Assembly (NCBI GenBank): GCA_937872615.1
Contig: CALMTT010000285.1
Span: 1-36,154, forward strand
Reading direction: 5' to 3'
Length of the DNA: 36,154 bases
Source: an uncultured Verrucomicrobiaceae bacterium
GTDB taxonomy: Bacteria > Verrucomicrobiota > Verrucomicrobiia > Verrucomicrobiales > Verrucomicrobiaceae
The position numbers and the translations under genes are program-made. Below are positions 15,677 through 24,567 of the stretch, piece by piece. The notes beneath the pieces are model-generated. The model searched no databases. It was not told where the DNA came from and was given only the letters and a program-made list of their open reading frames with translations. Position 1 is the first letter of the stretch. Each line of letters opens with the position of its first letter.

Positions 15677-15754
15677 AGTGCTCAGTTCTCAGTGCTCAGT
15701 CGGATTTTCGTCTGGGGACTACTACTGAGCACTAAGCACTGAGAACTGAGCACT
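15677..15754. repeat. Intergenic inverted repeat made of 7-bp units
   Basis: The left arm (15677-15700) reads AGTGCTC, AGTTCTC, AGTGCTC, AGT. The right arm (15724-15754) is its reverse complement with one extra heptamer: AGTGCTC, AGTTCTC, AGTGCTT, AGTGCTC, AGT. A 23-base loop lies between. The element fills the gap between the convergent secreted-protein and purT genes and could fold into a long hairpin. It has no T-run and is not a standard terminator. Confidence 0.85.
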
Positions 15755-15815
15755 CCGGTAAAAGAAGCACTCAAACAGAGTTACCTTCTTTTGCCCGTAG
15801 CGCGAGAAATGCAGG

Positions 15816-16997
15816 TCAGAGCTGAATCTGCATCGCCTGGGCGGCTCGATGAGCCTTTGCACGGGCTTCGTTGATGTTTTCAGCACGAGCGAGGGTCACT
15901 GCCATGCGGCGCTGGCCGCTGACGTTTGGTTTGCCGAAGAGGCGCACCTGCGTGTCGGGCTCCGCGAGGACCTTGTCGAGGCCGCCAAAGCGCACCTGGC
16001 TTGATTCACCCTCGACGAGCACGGCGCAGCTCGCACTCGGGCCATGCTGGCGGATGTTTGGAATCGGCAGGCCGAGGATGGCTCGCACATGCAAAGCGAA
16101 CTGGCTCAAGTCCTGGGCGATGAGCGTGACGAGGCCGGTGTCATGCGGACGAGGCGAGACTTCGCTGAAAATGACGTCATCGCCTTTGATGAACATTTCC
16201 ACGCCGAAGAGTCCGCGGCCGCCAAGAGCACCCGTGATGGCTCCCGCCATGTGCTCGGCGGCTTCGAGGGCCTTTTTCGACATCGGATGCGGCTGCCAGG
16301 ACTCGCGATAATCGCCTTTGATCTGCGTGTGACCGACCGGGGCACAAAACGAGGTGCCGCCAGCATGACGCACCGTCAGCATCGTGATCTCGTAATCGAA
16401 CTCGACGAAGCCCTCGACGATCACTTTGCCCTTTCCGGCACGTCCGCCCTCCTGCGCATACTTCCACGAGTAATCGATGTCGGACGCGGTTTTCACCACG
16501 CTCTGGCCTTTGCCGCTGCTGCTCATGATGGGCTTCACGACGCAGGGCATGCCGATCTTTTTAATGGCGGCGCGGAACTCCTCCTCCGTGCTGGCAAACA
16601 CATACGGCGATGTCTTGAGGCCCAAATCTTCCGCGGCGAGGCGGCGGATGCCTTCGCGATTCATCGTCAGTTTGGCGGCACGAGCGGTCGGGACGACATT
16701 CAGGCCCTGCGCTTCGAGCTCAACAAGCGTGTCGGTGGCGATGGCCTCGATCTCCGGCACGATGAGAGCGGGATTTTCCACCTCGATGAGGCGACGCAGC
16801 GCCTCGCCATCGAGCATGGAGATCACATGGCTGCGATGAGCGACCTGCATGGCAGGGGCGTTTGCATAGCGATCGACGGCGATGACCTCGCAGCCGAGGC
16901 GTTGCAGCTCGATGACGACTTCTTTGCCGAGCTCCCCGGAGCCGAGGAGCATGACTTTGGTGGCGGTGGAGGAAAGCGGGGTGCCGATGGTGGCCAT
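15816..16997 (-). CDS. purT: Formate-dependent phosphoribosylglycinamide formyltransferase (GAR transformylase 2)
   Basis: The 393-residue ATP-grasp enzyme makes formyl-GAR from GAR, formate and ATP in purine synthesis, without folate. It begins [23 protein letters not shown], the usual PurT N-terminus. ATP-grasp features include [33 protein letters not shown] and the metal-binding [16 protein letters not shown]. The length matches the family. It is transcribed away from comF across 55 bp. A folate-free route fits an organism facing low-oxygen conditions, but no physiology can be read from one gene. Confidence 0.96.
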   Translation of the reverse strand: MATIGTPLSSTATKVMLLGSGELGKEVVIELQRLGCEVIAVDRYANAPAMQVAHRSHVISMLDGEALRRLIEVENPALIVPEIEAIATDTLVELEAQGLNVVPTARAAKLTMNREGIRRLAAEDLGLKTSPYVFASTEEEFRAAIKKIGMPCVVKPIMSSSGKGQSVVKTASDIDYSWKYAQEGGRAGKGKVIVEGFVEFDYEITMLTVRHAGGTSFCAPVGHTQIKGDYRESWQPHPMSKKALEAAEHMAGAITGALGGRGLFGVEMFIKGDDVIFSEVSPRPHDTGLVTLIAQDLSQFALHVRAILGLPIPNIRQHGPSASCAVLVEGESSQVRFGGLDKVLAEPDTQVRLFGKPNVSGQRRMAVTLARAENINEARAKAHRAAQAMQIQL

Positions 16998-17052
16998 GCA
17001 GGGATGTAGGCAGGGAGTTTGACGGCTTCAATTCGCATTTGAGAATGTCGCC

Positions 17053-17871
17053 ATGTCCTTCCCCGGCCCACGACCCCACCCCGCCCTCTGGCGGCTGGCG
17101 AGGTCGTTCGTGCGAGCGGCGGAGGGTTTGGTGTTTCCGCCGGTGTGCGTGGCCTGTTCGAAGCCGCTGCCCGCGATGGCCGAGCGGCATGAGGAGGAGA
17201 ACTGGTTCTGCAAAGCCTGCCTCGAGGCCATCGAGCCGCAGGTGCCTCCTTACTGCTCGAAATGCGGTGAAATGTATGACGGCGCTTTCACGAACGCCTT
17301 TCGCTGCTCGAACTGCGAGGGGCTGAAGCTCGAATTCGACTTCGCGGTGGCCGCCTGCACGGCCCGCGGGCCGGTGCGGGAGCTCATTCACCGCTTCAAA
17401 TATGGGCGAAGGCTGCATTTGCGAGCCTCGCTGGCCGTGCTGCTGCGTCGCGTGCTCGAAGAAGAACGTTTGAAGGACGAAGACCTCGCCACCTGGCTGC
17501 TCGTGCCCGTGCCGCTGCATGCCGAGCGTGAGTCCGATCGCGAATTCAACCAAAGCTGGGAGCTCTGTGTGCGGCTGGCCCAGTTCACCGGCATTCCGGC
17601 GGCTGATGTGCTCGAGCGAACCCAGCCCACGGTGAAGCAGGCCCACCTCAACCGGCGGCAGCGGCAGGAAAACCTCCGCGGAGCCTTCCGGCTGCGAGCA
17701 GCCCGGTGGTGGGAGCGGCGTTGGAACCCGCCGCCGGACCTCCGAGGGCGGAAAATCCTCCTCGTGGACGATGTTTTGACCACCGGCAGCACCACCAGCG
17801 AGTGCGCCCGGGTGCTCAAGAATGCAGGTGGGGCAGAAAAAGTGGTGGTCATCACGGTGGCACGCGGCTAG
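17053..17871 (+). CDS. comF: ComF-family phosphoribosyltransferase-like protein
   Basis: The 272-residue protein has an N-terminal zinc-ribbon region with four Cys pairs (32/35, 53/56, 68/71 and 85/88). The first is in FPPVCVACSKPL and the second in WFCKAC. A phosphoribosyltransferase domain follows, with the PRPP-binding loop ILLVDDVLTTGSTT at residues 235-248. The LVPVPLHAERESDREFNQ and RTQPTVKQAHLNRRQRQENL segments are standard ComF. ComF proteins contribute to DNA uptake during natural transformation in several bacteria, and to other unknown roles elsewhere. It is divergent from purT and precedes accD by 153 bp, in which I see no defined element. Confidence 0.92.
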   Translation: MSFPGPRPHPALWRLARSFVRAAEGLVFPPVCVACSKPLPAMAERHEEENWFCKACLEAIEPQVPPYCSKCGEMYDGAFTNAFRCSNCEGLKLEFDFAVAACTARGPVRELIHRFKYGRRLHLRASLAVLLRRVLEEERLKDEDLATWLLVPVPLHAERESDREFNQSWELCVRLAQFTGIPAADVLERTQPTVKQAHLNRRQRQENLRGAFRLRAARWWERRWNPPPDLRGRKILLVDDVLTTGSTTSECARVLKNAGGAEKVVVITVARG

Positions 17872-18024
17872 CATCGCCACCCGCGACCGGCTGAGGCTGG
17901 TCCGGTCCTGTGCGCTGGCCGGGGGCTCACCCCTCCCGTCCGCTCCCGCGAGTGCCATTTCGGGGAGAGCCGCTCAAGACTGGTCCGCCACGCTGTTTTC
18001 GCCTGAACGCCAAACCAAAGCACC

Positions 18025-18855
18025 ATGGGATTTTTCAAAAAACGCAGCGTCGATGACCTCGGCGAGAAAAAGAAAGACATGCCGGAGGGCCTTTGGACGA
18101 AGTGCCCCTCATGCAGCGAGAGCCTTTTCGAGGACGCCCTCACCAAGAACCTCCGCGTCTGCAACCACTGCAGCTACCACTTCACCATCAGCAGCGGTGA
18201 CCGTATCGCCAGCCTCGTGGACGAAGGCAGCTTCCAAGAGATGGATGCGAAGCTCGACAGCGTGAACGCCCTCGGCTTCAAAGGCTACCTCGACAAGGTG
18301 AAGGCCTACCAGAGCAAAACCGGCCTCGGCGAGGCGGTCGTGACCGGCCGGGCGAATATCGAATCCCTTCCCGTCCTGCTCGCCATCATGGACTTCCGCT
18401 TCCTCGGTGCCTCCATGGGCAGCGTGGTGGGCGAAAAGATCACCCGCGCCATCGAGGCGGCCACCGCGGAGCGAAAGCCCGTCATCGTCTTCTCCGCCTC
18501 CGGCGGTGCCCGCATGCACGAGGGCATCCTCAGCCTCATGCAGATGGCAAAGACCAGCGGCGCCCTCGCCCGCCATGCCGAGGCACGCCTGCCCTACATC
18601 TCCGTTTTGACCCATCCGACCACGGGCGGTGTCACCGCCAGCTTCGCGACCCTCGGCGATCTCATCATCGCCGAGCCGAAGTGCATGATCGGCTTCGCCG
18701 GTCCTCGCGTGGTGAAGGAAACGACGCACGCCGACCTGCCTCCCGGTTTCCAGACCGCGGAATTCATGCTCCAGCACGGCCTCGTGGACATGATCGTCGA
18801 GCGCAAAGACATGCGTGCCACCCTCGCGAAGGTGCTGCGCTACATGTCGAAATAA
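18025..18855 (+). CDS. accD: Acetyl-CoA carboxylase carboxyltransferase subunit beta
   Basis: The 276-residue subunit, with AccA, transfers CO2 from carboxybiotin to acetyl-CoA to make malonyl-CoA for fatty acid synthesis. The N-terminal zinc ribbon has Cys27, Cys30, Cys46 and Cys49 (CPSC and CNHC). The crotonase-fold core includes GASMGSVVGEKITRAIE, FSASGGARMHEGILSLMQM and THPTTGGVTASFATLGD, and IGFAGPRVVKET is also diagnostic. The start MGFFKKRS is common for the family. It stands 84 bp before tgt, so it may be transcribed with the Sec operon or separately. Confidence 0.97.
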   Translation: MGFFKKRSVDDLGEKKKDMPEGLWTKCPSCSESLFEDALTKNLRVCNHCSYHFTISSGDRIASLVDEGSFQEMDAKLDSVNALGFKGYLDKVKAYQSKTGLGEAVVTGRANIESLPVLLAIMDFRFLGASMGSVVGEKITRAIEAATAERKPVIVFSASGGARMHEGILSLMQMAKTSGALARHAEARLPYISVLTHPTTGGVTASFATLGDLIIAEPKCMIGFAGPRVVKETTHADLPPGFQTAEFMLQHGLVDMIVERKDMRATLAKVLRYMSK

Positions 18856-18939
18856 GCGCCCAAAGCCGCTTCGCTTGCGCTTTCCACCGCATCGGCGAGA
18901 CTCCGCGCCCTTTTGCCGGCCCGCCGCCGGATTTTGCGC

Positions 18940-20079
18940 ATGCCGTTTGAACTTCTCGCCACCGATTCCTCGTCTCTCGCCCGTCGCGGTCGTTTGACGA
19001 CACCGCATGGCGTGGTGGAGACGCCGGTTTTCATGCCGGTGGGCACGCAGGGCACGGTGAAGGCGGTGCATCCGCAGGAGCTGAAGGCGCTGAACTCGCA
19101 GATCATCCTCGGCAACACCTACCATCTCTTTGTGCGGCCTGGGATGGAGATCATGAAGGAGGCCGGCGGCCTGCATGCCTTCTCGAACTGGGACCGGCCC
19201 ATTTTGACAGACAGCGGCGGCTTCCAGGTCTTCTCGCTGGCCAAACTGCGCAAAATCAAAGAGGAGGGCGTTCACTTCCAAAACCACCTCGACGGAACGC
19301 CGATGTTCATCGGGCCGGAAACGAGCATGGAGATCCAGGCGACGCTCGGATCGGACATCGCGATGCTTTTTGACGAATGCACGCCGTATCCTTGCGAGGT
19401 CAAAGAAGCGTCCAAAAGCCTCGATTTGACCCTGCGGTGGGCGAAACGCTGCCGCGAGTGGATCGACCAAAACCGCCCGCAGACCGGAGGCGGTCCGCAG
19501 CAGCACTTCGGCATCGTGCAGGGCAGTGTTTATGAAGAGTTGCGCAAAAAATCGGCCCGCGAGCTCGTGGCGATGGGTTTTGACGGCTACGCCATCGGTG
19601 GCCTGAGCGTCGGCGAGTCTGAGGAGGACATGATGCGCATCGCGGAATGGGTCACGCCACTGCTGCCGGCGAATCAAGCCCGCTACGCGATGGGCCTCGG
19701 CACGCCGCCGCAGGTCATCGAGCTCATCGCCCGCGGCATCGACATGTTTGACTGCGTTTTGCCCACGCGGCTGGCCCGGAACGGCACCGCCTTCACCCAC
19801 GACGGGATGATGAACCTGCGAAATGCCTGCTACGCCCGCGATTTCCGCCCCATCGCCGAGGACACACATCCGCTCTGCCAGGGCTTTTCAAGGGCCTACA
19901 TCCGGCACCTCGTGATGGCTCAGGAGATCATGGGTTTGCGGTTGATTTCTCTTCATAACCTGCATTTCTACGCGTCCCTCACGTCCAGGGCACGTCAAGC
20001 GATCGAACAGGGTTGTTTCGCCGAGTTCAGGGCGGAGGTAGTCGCCCGGTACAAAAACACTCCCTCCCCCGAATCATGA
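18940..20079 (+). CDS. tgt: Queuine/preQ1 tRNA-guanine transglycosylase with an altered zinc site
   Basis: The 379-residue enzyme exchanges guanine 34 in GUN-anticodon tRNAs for a queuosine precursor. Catalytic Asp91 lies in ILTDSGGFQVFSL and nucleophile Asp271 in DMFDCVLPTR; GIVQGSVYEELR and GYAIGGLSVGE are also conserved. The usual zinc motif C-x-C-x2-C is here D308-T-H310-P-L-C313, with the fourth ligand His339 kept at the standard spacing of 26 residues. Two of three cysteines are therefore replaced by Asp and His, which can still bind zinc. I chose the ATG at 18940; a TTG nine codons upstream is less likely. The stop overlaps yajC (ATGA), forming the common tgt-yajC-secDF operon. Confidence 0.95.
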   Translation: MPFELLATDSSSLARRGRLTTPHGVVETPVFMPVGTQGTVKAVHPQELKALNSQIILGNTYHLFVRPGMEIMKEAGGLHAFSNWDRPILTDSGGFQVFSLAKLRKIKEEGVHFQNHLDGTPMFIGPETSMEIQATLGSDIAMLFDECTPYPCEVKEASKSLDLTLRWAKRCREWIDQNRPQTGGGPQQHFGIVQGSVYEELRKKSARELVAMGFDGYAIGGLSVGESEEDMMRIAEWVTPLLPANQARYAMGLGTPPQVIELIARGIDMFDCVLPTRLARNGTAFTHDGMMNLRNACYARDFRPIAEDTHPLCQGFSRAYIRHLVMAQEIMGLRLISLHNLHFYASLTSRARQAIEQGCFAEFRAEVVARYKNTPSPES

Positions 20080-20423
20080 TTTCTCAGCTTTCTCACGCCA
20101 TCATCCTGGCACAGGCCCCTGGTGGCGCAGCTCCCGCTCCTGGCGGCATCTTCGGCAGCCCGCTCACGATGTTCGTCATCATGATCGTGATGATGTACTT
20201 CATCGCCATCCGCCCGCAGCAGAAGCGCATGAAGGAGCACCAGGCCCTCGTCGCCAGCGCCAAGGTGGGTGACCACGTCGTCATGGAGTGCGGCGTGCAT
20301 GGCATCATCACCAGCATGAAGGAACGCACCGTCATGCTCCGCATCGCCGACAACGTGAAAGTCGAATACGAGCGCATCAAAATCGCCTCCGTCTCCAAGA
20401 AGTCGGATGTCGTCGAGGCCTGA
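20076..20423 (+). CDS. yajC: Preprotein translocase subunit YajC
   Basis: The 115-residue protein has a hydrophobic N-terminal region and one strong transmembrane helix (about residues 28-46, LTMFVIMIVMMYFIAIRPQQK). The RPQQKRMKEHQ signature and a cytoplasmic KVGDHVVMECGVHGIITSM domain follow. YajC binds the SecDF complex that assists protein export. The ATG at 20076 overlaps the tgt stop, and secDF begins 49 bp downstream. The N-terminus contains an Ala/Pro/Gly-rich stretch (APGGAAPAPGG), also common in relatives. Confidence 0.94.
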   Translation: MISQLSHAIILAQAPGGAAPAPGGIFGSPLTMFVIMIVMMYFIAIRPQQKRMKEHQALVASAKVGDHVVMECGVHGIITSMKERTVMLRIADNVKVEYERIKIASVSKKSDVVEA

Positions 20424-20471
20424 GATGCCTGATCGCCGCCGCGCCTGCCCCTTCCAGCCATTTACCCAACC

Positions 20472-22898
20472 ATGAACGCCTACGCCACCTTCCTTATCGG
20501 AGCCACGATCCTGCTGCTGCTGCTCATTTATGTCGGCACCGCGGTCCACAAGACCAAGCGCCTCGTCGGCACGCTGCTCATCGCCCTCACCGCCGCCTCC
20601 TCGATCCTCACGATTCAAAGCGTGGGCATCCCGCTGGGCATCGACCTCCAAGGCGGTAGCGAGTTCATCGTCGAACTGCAGCCTGGAAAGTCCGATGACG
20701 GCACTGAAAAGCCCGTGACGGCCGCCTCGGTGCAGCAGGCGATCGGCATCCTCGAAAAGCGTCTGAATCCTGAGGGCAACAAAGACCTCACGATGCAACC
20801 GCAGGGAGACACCCGCATCGTCATCCAGATGCCCGGCGTGAAGCCCGAGGAAATCGACGGCATCCGCCAGAAGATCCAGCAGGTGGCGCATCTCGAGTTC
20901 CGCATGGTGCATACTGATTCGGGCTATCAGCAGAAAGAAGACGAGTTGAAGGCCAGCAAGGCCAGCGGTGTGCGTGATCCTTCCTTCGAGCTCCTTCCGC
21001 AGAAGCCCCGCAAGGACAAGATGGGCAAGGAAATCGCCCAGCCGGACCTCGTGGTGAAGCGTCGCGCTGAATTTGAGGGCAAGCACGTCGATCGTGCTGG
21101 CGCCACCTTTGACGCTGAAGGCTGGGCCGTGCTGCTCAAGATGAACGGCGAGGGTGCCAAGCTCTTCGACGCCACCGCCGAGGTCAACCAAGGCCGCCGA
21201 ATGGCCATCATCGTGGACGGCGTGGTCATCTCCGCCCCGGCTCTGCGTGAAAAACGCTACAACGGCAACGCCAGCATCACGGGCGATTTTGATCAGGAAG
21301 AGGCCTTCACACTCGCCACGCTCCTGAACAACCCGCTGGAGAACCCGATGCGCATCCAGTCGGAAGCGACCGTCTCCAGCGCCTACGGCCAGTCTTCCAT
21401 CGACCAAGGCAAGTGGGTCGGCGTCGCCGCTCTCGCGCTCACGACGCTCTTCATGCTCTTCATTTACCGTCTCGCCGGCCTCGTGGCGATCATCGGCCTC
21501 GTGGTGAACATGTGCATCCTCTTCGGTGCCCTCTCGCTGTTCCAGTTCACCCTCACGATGCCCGGTATCGCCGGTCTCGTGCTGACCATCGGCATGGCCG
21601 TCGATGCAAACGTGCTCATCTACGAGCGCTTGCGTGAAGAAATGGAGGCTGGCAAGACCCTCGCCGGCGCTCTTGAATCCGCTTACGACAAGGCCTTCAG
21701 CGCCATCGCTGACTCGAACATCACCACGCTCATCTCCGCCGTCATCCTCTTCGCCATCTCCGGCGGCCTCGTGAAGGGTTTCGCCGTCACCTTGATGATC
21801 GGTCTGCTCTCCTCGATGATCGGCGCCCTCATCGTTACCCGCGTGATCTTCATGTGGGTGGTGGACAAGAACCTCCTCCAGAAGATCCACACCACCCGCA
21901 TCATCCCGGACAAGGTCTTCGACATCCTTTCCAAGGCCCCCACCTTCATCATCGCCTCCCTCGTCGTCACCGCGATTTCCTTCGGCACCTTGGCTTACCA
22001 AGGTAAATCCAGCCTCGGCATCGACTTCCGTGGCGGCGGCCGTGTGGACGTCGTGCTCGCCCCTGGCAAAACCCTTGCTGACACCGATTTCGACGCCGTG
22101 ATCAAGCCGCTCAAGCAGTCGGACGGCAAGGAGATCGGCACCTATTACATCCAGCGGAAGGCTGATCCGGCCACCGGAGCCACGAACATCTCCATCCGCT
22201 GCGAAGAGCTCAGCGGCGCGACCATCGACAATGCCATCAAGGCCAAGTGGACCAAGGACGGCACTGTCACCGGCACCAGCGTCGCCACCGTCGGTGCGGT
22301 CATCGGCGATGAGGCTATGTATTCCTCCTTCTGGGCCATGGGACTCGCTCTCGTGGCGATCTTTGTTTACCTGATGTTCCGCTTTGAGTTCGCCTTCGCC
22401 CTCGGTGCCAGCGTCGCCCTCTTCCATGACGTGCTCATGGTGCCGGGCCTTGTGGTCCTCTTCGGCCAGGAGCTCAGCATCATCCACGTCGGCGCTTTGC
22501 TGACCATCGCCGGTTATTCGATCAATGACACCATCGTCGTGTTTGACCGTATCCGTGAAGAGATCCAGCGCGGTGTCGGCGGCTCCCTTCGTGACACGAT
22601 GAACGAGGCCATCTGCAAGACCCTCTCCCGCACGCTCCTCACCGGCCCCACGGCCCTCGCCCCGATGATCGTGCTGCTCTTCCTTGGCAATCCGGCCATG
22701 CTTGAGTTCGCCATGCCGATCACCATCGGCGTGCTGCTCGGCACCTACTCCTCCATCTTCATCGCCTCCCCGCTCGTGCTCTGGTATGCGAAGAAGACCG
22801 GCACCAGCCTGAAGCGCCAGGTGCTCGACGCCCAGATCGAGCAGATGAAGGCCCAACAGGCCATCGCCGCCGCCCAAGCCGCCGGCGCGAAGCTGTAA
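20472..22898 (+). CDS. secDF: Fused protein-export membrane protein SecDF
   Basis: The 808-residue protein joins SecD and SecF in one chain, as in Bacillus. It uses the proton-motive force to pull exported proteins across the membrane after SecYEG. The SecD half has GIDLQGGSEF, the P1 periplasmic region, and GMAVDANVLIYERLREE in the fourth-helix region. The SecF half starts near residue 470 and has LGIDFRGGGRVDV and YSINDTIVVFDRIREE. It extends the N-terminus by two helices before the QGG motif (MNAYATFLIGATILLLLLIY and the TLLIALTAAS region). It is the last gene of tgt-yajC-secDF and is followed by a clear terminator. Confidence 0.96.
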   Translation: MNAYATFLIGATILLLLLIYVGTAVHKTKRLVGTLLIALTAASSILTIQSVGIPLGIDLQGGSEFIVELQPGKSDDGTEKPVTAASVQQAIGILEKRLNPEGNKDLTMQPQGDTRIVIQMPGVKPEEIDGIRQKIQQVAHLEFRMVHTDSGYQQKEDELKASKASGVRDPSFELLPQKPRKDKMGKEIAQPDLVVKRRAEFEGKHVDRAGATFDAEGWAVLLKMNGEGAKLFDATAEVNQGRRMAIIVDGVVISAPALREKRYNGNASITGDFDQEEAFTLATLLNNPLENPMRIQSEATVSSAYGQSSIDQGKWVGVAALALTTLFMLFIYRLAGLVAIIGLVVNMCILFGALSLFQFTLTMPGIAGLVLTIGMAVDANVLIYERLREEMEAGKTLAGALESAYDKAFSAIADSNITTLISAVILFAISGGLVKGFAVTLMIGLLSSMIGALIVTRVIFMWVVDKNLLQKIHTTRIIPDKVFDILSKAPTFIIASLVVTAISFGTLAYQGKSSLGIDFRGGGRVDVVLAPGKTLADTDFDAVIKPLKQSDGKEIGTYYIQRKADPATGATNISIRCEELSGATIDNAIKAKWTKDGTVTGTSVATVGAVIGDEAMYSSFWAMGLALVAIFVYLMFRFEFAFALGASVALFHDVLMVPGLVVLFGQELSIIHVGALLTIAGYSINDTIVVFDRIREEIQRGVGGSLRDTMNEAICKTLSRTLLTGPTALAPMIVLLFLGNPAMLEFAMPITIGVLLGTYSSIFIASPLVLWYAKKTGTSLKRQVLDAQIEQMKAQQAIAAAQAAGAKL

Positions 22899-22924
22899 AA
22901 CGCCCGCCATCAACCTCTCTCCCC

Positions 22925-22958
22925 ATCCGGCGGACCGCTCTGGTCCGCCGGATTTTTT
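22925..22958 (+). terminator. Rho-independent terminator after secDF
   Basis: The stem ATCCGGCGGACC pairs perfectly with GGTCCGCCGGAT around a five-base loop (22937-22941), followed by a run of six T (22953-22958). It ends the tgt-yajC-secDF operon. The ATCCGGCGG arm recurs in the hairpin between pstS and pstC. Confidence 0.9.
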
Positions 22959-23014
22959 ATGTCGGAGGTTTTCCGATTGCCGCCTGCGAGGCTTTTCGGT
23001 AGAAGCGCGACGTC

Positions 23015-23728
23015 ATGAGCTACCACGTCGCCCAAAATGGAACCCAGCTCGGCGTTTTGTCCGAGCAAGACATCGTCAACCGCCTCGCCAGCGGCCAGCT
23101 TTCCAATGAAGACCTCTTCTGGACCGATGGCATGGCCGACTGGCAGCCGCTGGGAGCCAAGTTCCGCGCTCCATCCGCCTTTCCGCCGCCTTCGCCCGCC
23201 GTTCCCGCGAGCATCAATCCTTACGCGGCACCGGCTTCGAATGTGCTGAGAGCTTCGACATCCAGAGATTCATTGGAACTGGCAACCAGACTGTCCCGCC
23301 TTGGTTCGGCAATGCTCGAAAACTTCATTTTTGGTCTCTGCGCCGTCCCTTTGATTTTCAGTGGTGTTTTGGAGGGCTCCGCCTCCTCTCCTCAACCCCC
23401 CGAGGTAAACATGGCCTTGGTAGGACTCAGTGGCCTGCTCATTCTGGGCCTTATCATTTATCAACTCGTGCTGCTCGCCACTCGCGGTCAGTCGCTTGGG
23501 AAGCGTCTGATCGGCATTCGGATCGTCACCCATCCTGACGGAGAGAATCCTGGCGGCGTCAAAACCATTCTCCTGCGTGCGTTCGTCCCAGGCATCATCG
23601 GAGCCATCCCGTTCCTTGGCGGCATTTTTTCACTCGCTGACGTTTTATCCATCTTCCGTGAAGACCGCCGCTGCCTCCACGACCTCATCGCGGGCACGCA
23701 GGTGGTCAAAGGCCAGCCGCCGCAGTAA
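23015..23728 (+). CDS. GYF_2-RDD family membrane protein
   Basis: The 237-residue protein starts with a GYF_2-type domain (residues 1-55: MSYHVAQNGTQLGVLSEQDI, then LFWTDGMADWQPL). A Pro-rich linker (56-75) follows, and then an RDD domain with two or three transmembrane helices and the features LATRGQSLGKRLIGIRIV and RRCLHDLIAGTQVV. GYF_2 domains are thought to bind proline-rich peptides or other partners; RDD proteins are of largely unknown function, some linked to ion transport. The pairing is common in Planctomycetota and Verrucomicrobiota. It has its own upstream region after the secDF terminator and converges with the glycerophosphodiesterase gene, leaving only 6 bp. Confidence 0.88.
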   Translation: MSYHVAQNGTQLGVLSEQDIVNRLASGQLSNEDLFWTDGMADWQPLGAKFRAPSAFPPPSPAVPASINPYAAPASNVLRASTSRDSLELATRLSRLGSAMLENFIFGLCAVPLIFSGVLEGSASSPQPPEVNMALVGLSGLLILGLIIYQLVLLATRGQSLGKRLIGIRIVTHPDGENPGGVKTILLRAFVPGIIGAIPFLGGIFSLADVLSIFREDRRCLHDLIAGTQVVKGQPPQ

Positions 23729-23734
23729 AAGGCG

Positions 23735-24472
23735 TCACTCCAGCGCCTTTTTCGCCATCACGGGATCGTCCGTGGTGATGCCGTCGAGGCCGAGTTTGGC
23801 GTAGCGGGCGATGTCGGCGGGTTTGTTGATGGTGTACACGACGGCTTTGAGGCCGGCGGCGTGGATTTGGGCGACCATCGCGTCGCTCCAAGGCCAATCC
23901 GCACCGAGGTCGAGGCCGTCGAGGTTGGCTGCCTTGGCTTGGGCGATGAGCTTCGAGAGATCGACGGGCTCCTTCTTCTTGTCCTTGCTGCCGGAGAGCT
24001 GCAAAACGGGAATCCAAGGCAGCGCCTTCTTCGCGGCGGCGCAGGCGTCTTTTTGGAAGCTGATGATGGCGAGCTGTTTGGCACGCTCGCGGAGCGGCTC
24101 GAGCACCTTCACCAGCGCTGGCACGATCTCAGGACCGGTTTTGATCTCGATGACAAAGCGTCCGCGATCCGCCGGCATGGTGGCGAGGGCTTGAGCGAGC
24201 GTGGGAAGCTCCTTCAAATCGGCGAGCTTGGTCTTCGCGATGACTTTGTTCTCGCCGGGGAAGGTGCGTTTGGTGTCTTTGTCGTGAATGACGACCACCT
24301 CGCCATCCGCGGTGAGATGGATGTCGAGCTCACAGGCATCCGCGCCGCTCTTCCAGGCCAGTTCAAAGGCTTCAACCGTGTTTTCCGGCGCTTTCGCCGA
24401 AAACCCGCGATGAGCGATGATTTCGACCGCGGCGGCGTTCATGGCGAAAAGAAGGAAGAGCAGAGGTTTCAT
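23735..24472 (-). CDS. Exported glycerophosphodiester phosphodiesterase
   Basis: The 245-residue protein has a signal peptide (residues 1-15, MKPLLFLLFAMNAAA) and a GDPD TIM-barrel domain. Active-site residues are His21-Arg22 and Glu30-Asn31 in IIAHRGFSAKAPENT, Glu48 and Asp50 in ACELDIHLT, and His63 in VVVIHDKDT. It hydrolyses glycerophosphodiesters from phospholipid breakdown to glycerol-3-phosphate. I chose the ATG at 24472, which starts the signal peptide; the 33 upstream codons lie over the inverted repeat at 24490-24559. It may provide phosphate or glycerol, in keeping with the pst genes in the window, though regulation is not shown. Confidence 0.9.
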   Translation of the reverse strand: MKPLLFLLFAMNAAAVEIIAHRGFSAKAPENTVEAFELAWKSGADACELDIHLTADGEVVVIHDKDTKRTFPGENKVIAKTKLADLKELPTLAQALATMPADRGRFVIEIKTGPEIVPALVKVLEPLRERAKQLAIISFQKDACAAAKKALPWIPVLQLSGSKDKKKEPVDLSKLIAQAKAANLDGLDLGADWPWSDAMVAQIHAAGLKAVVYTINKPADIARYAKLGLDGITTDDPVMAKKALE

Positions 24473-24489
24473 GACTTGGGTTCGGGATA

Positions 24490-24559
24490 GCCGCAAAAGA
24501 ACGCAGAGATCGCAAAACTCTGATTCTGTTCTTTTGCGCTCTTTGCGTTCTTTTGCGGC
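24490..24559. repeat. Inverted repeat made of 9-10 bp units between pyrE and the GDPD gene
   Basis: Arms at 24490-24517 and 24532-24559 are 28 bp each and pair with two mismatches around a 14-base loop. Each arm is itself a tandem of CGCAAAAGAA, CGCARAGAK and CGCAAAA. The element fills most of the gap between the stop of pyrE and the start of the GDPD gene. It has no proper T-run, so it is not a textbook terminator. Confidence 0.85.
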
Positions 24560-24567
24560 CATTCCCA

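Noticed and set aside
15677..15754. Possible CRISPR array or transposon end
   Set aside because: The units are 7 bp with no unique spacers, no cas genes are nearby, and there is no transposase or target duplication.
17872..18024. Possible small RNA or riboswitch before accD
   Set aside because: I see no conserved structure or terminator in the 153 bp, only GC-rich noncoding sequence.
18109..19869. 586-residue minus-strand open frame opposite accD and tgt
   Set aside because: It is a shadow of two well-identified enzymes and has no recognisable domain.
19995..22913. 972-residue open frame on the minus strand opposite secDF
   Set aside because: It is antisense to yajC and secDF, with His/Asp/Glu/Gly-rich composition typical of shadow frames of GC-rich genes.
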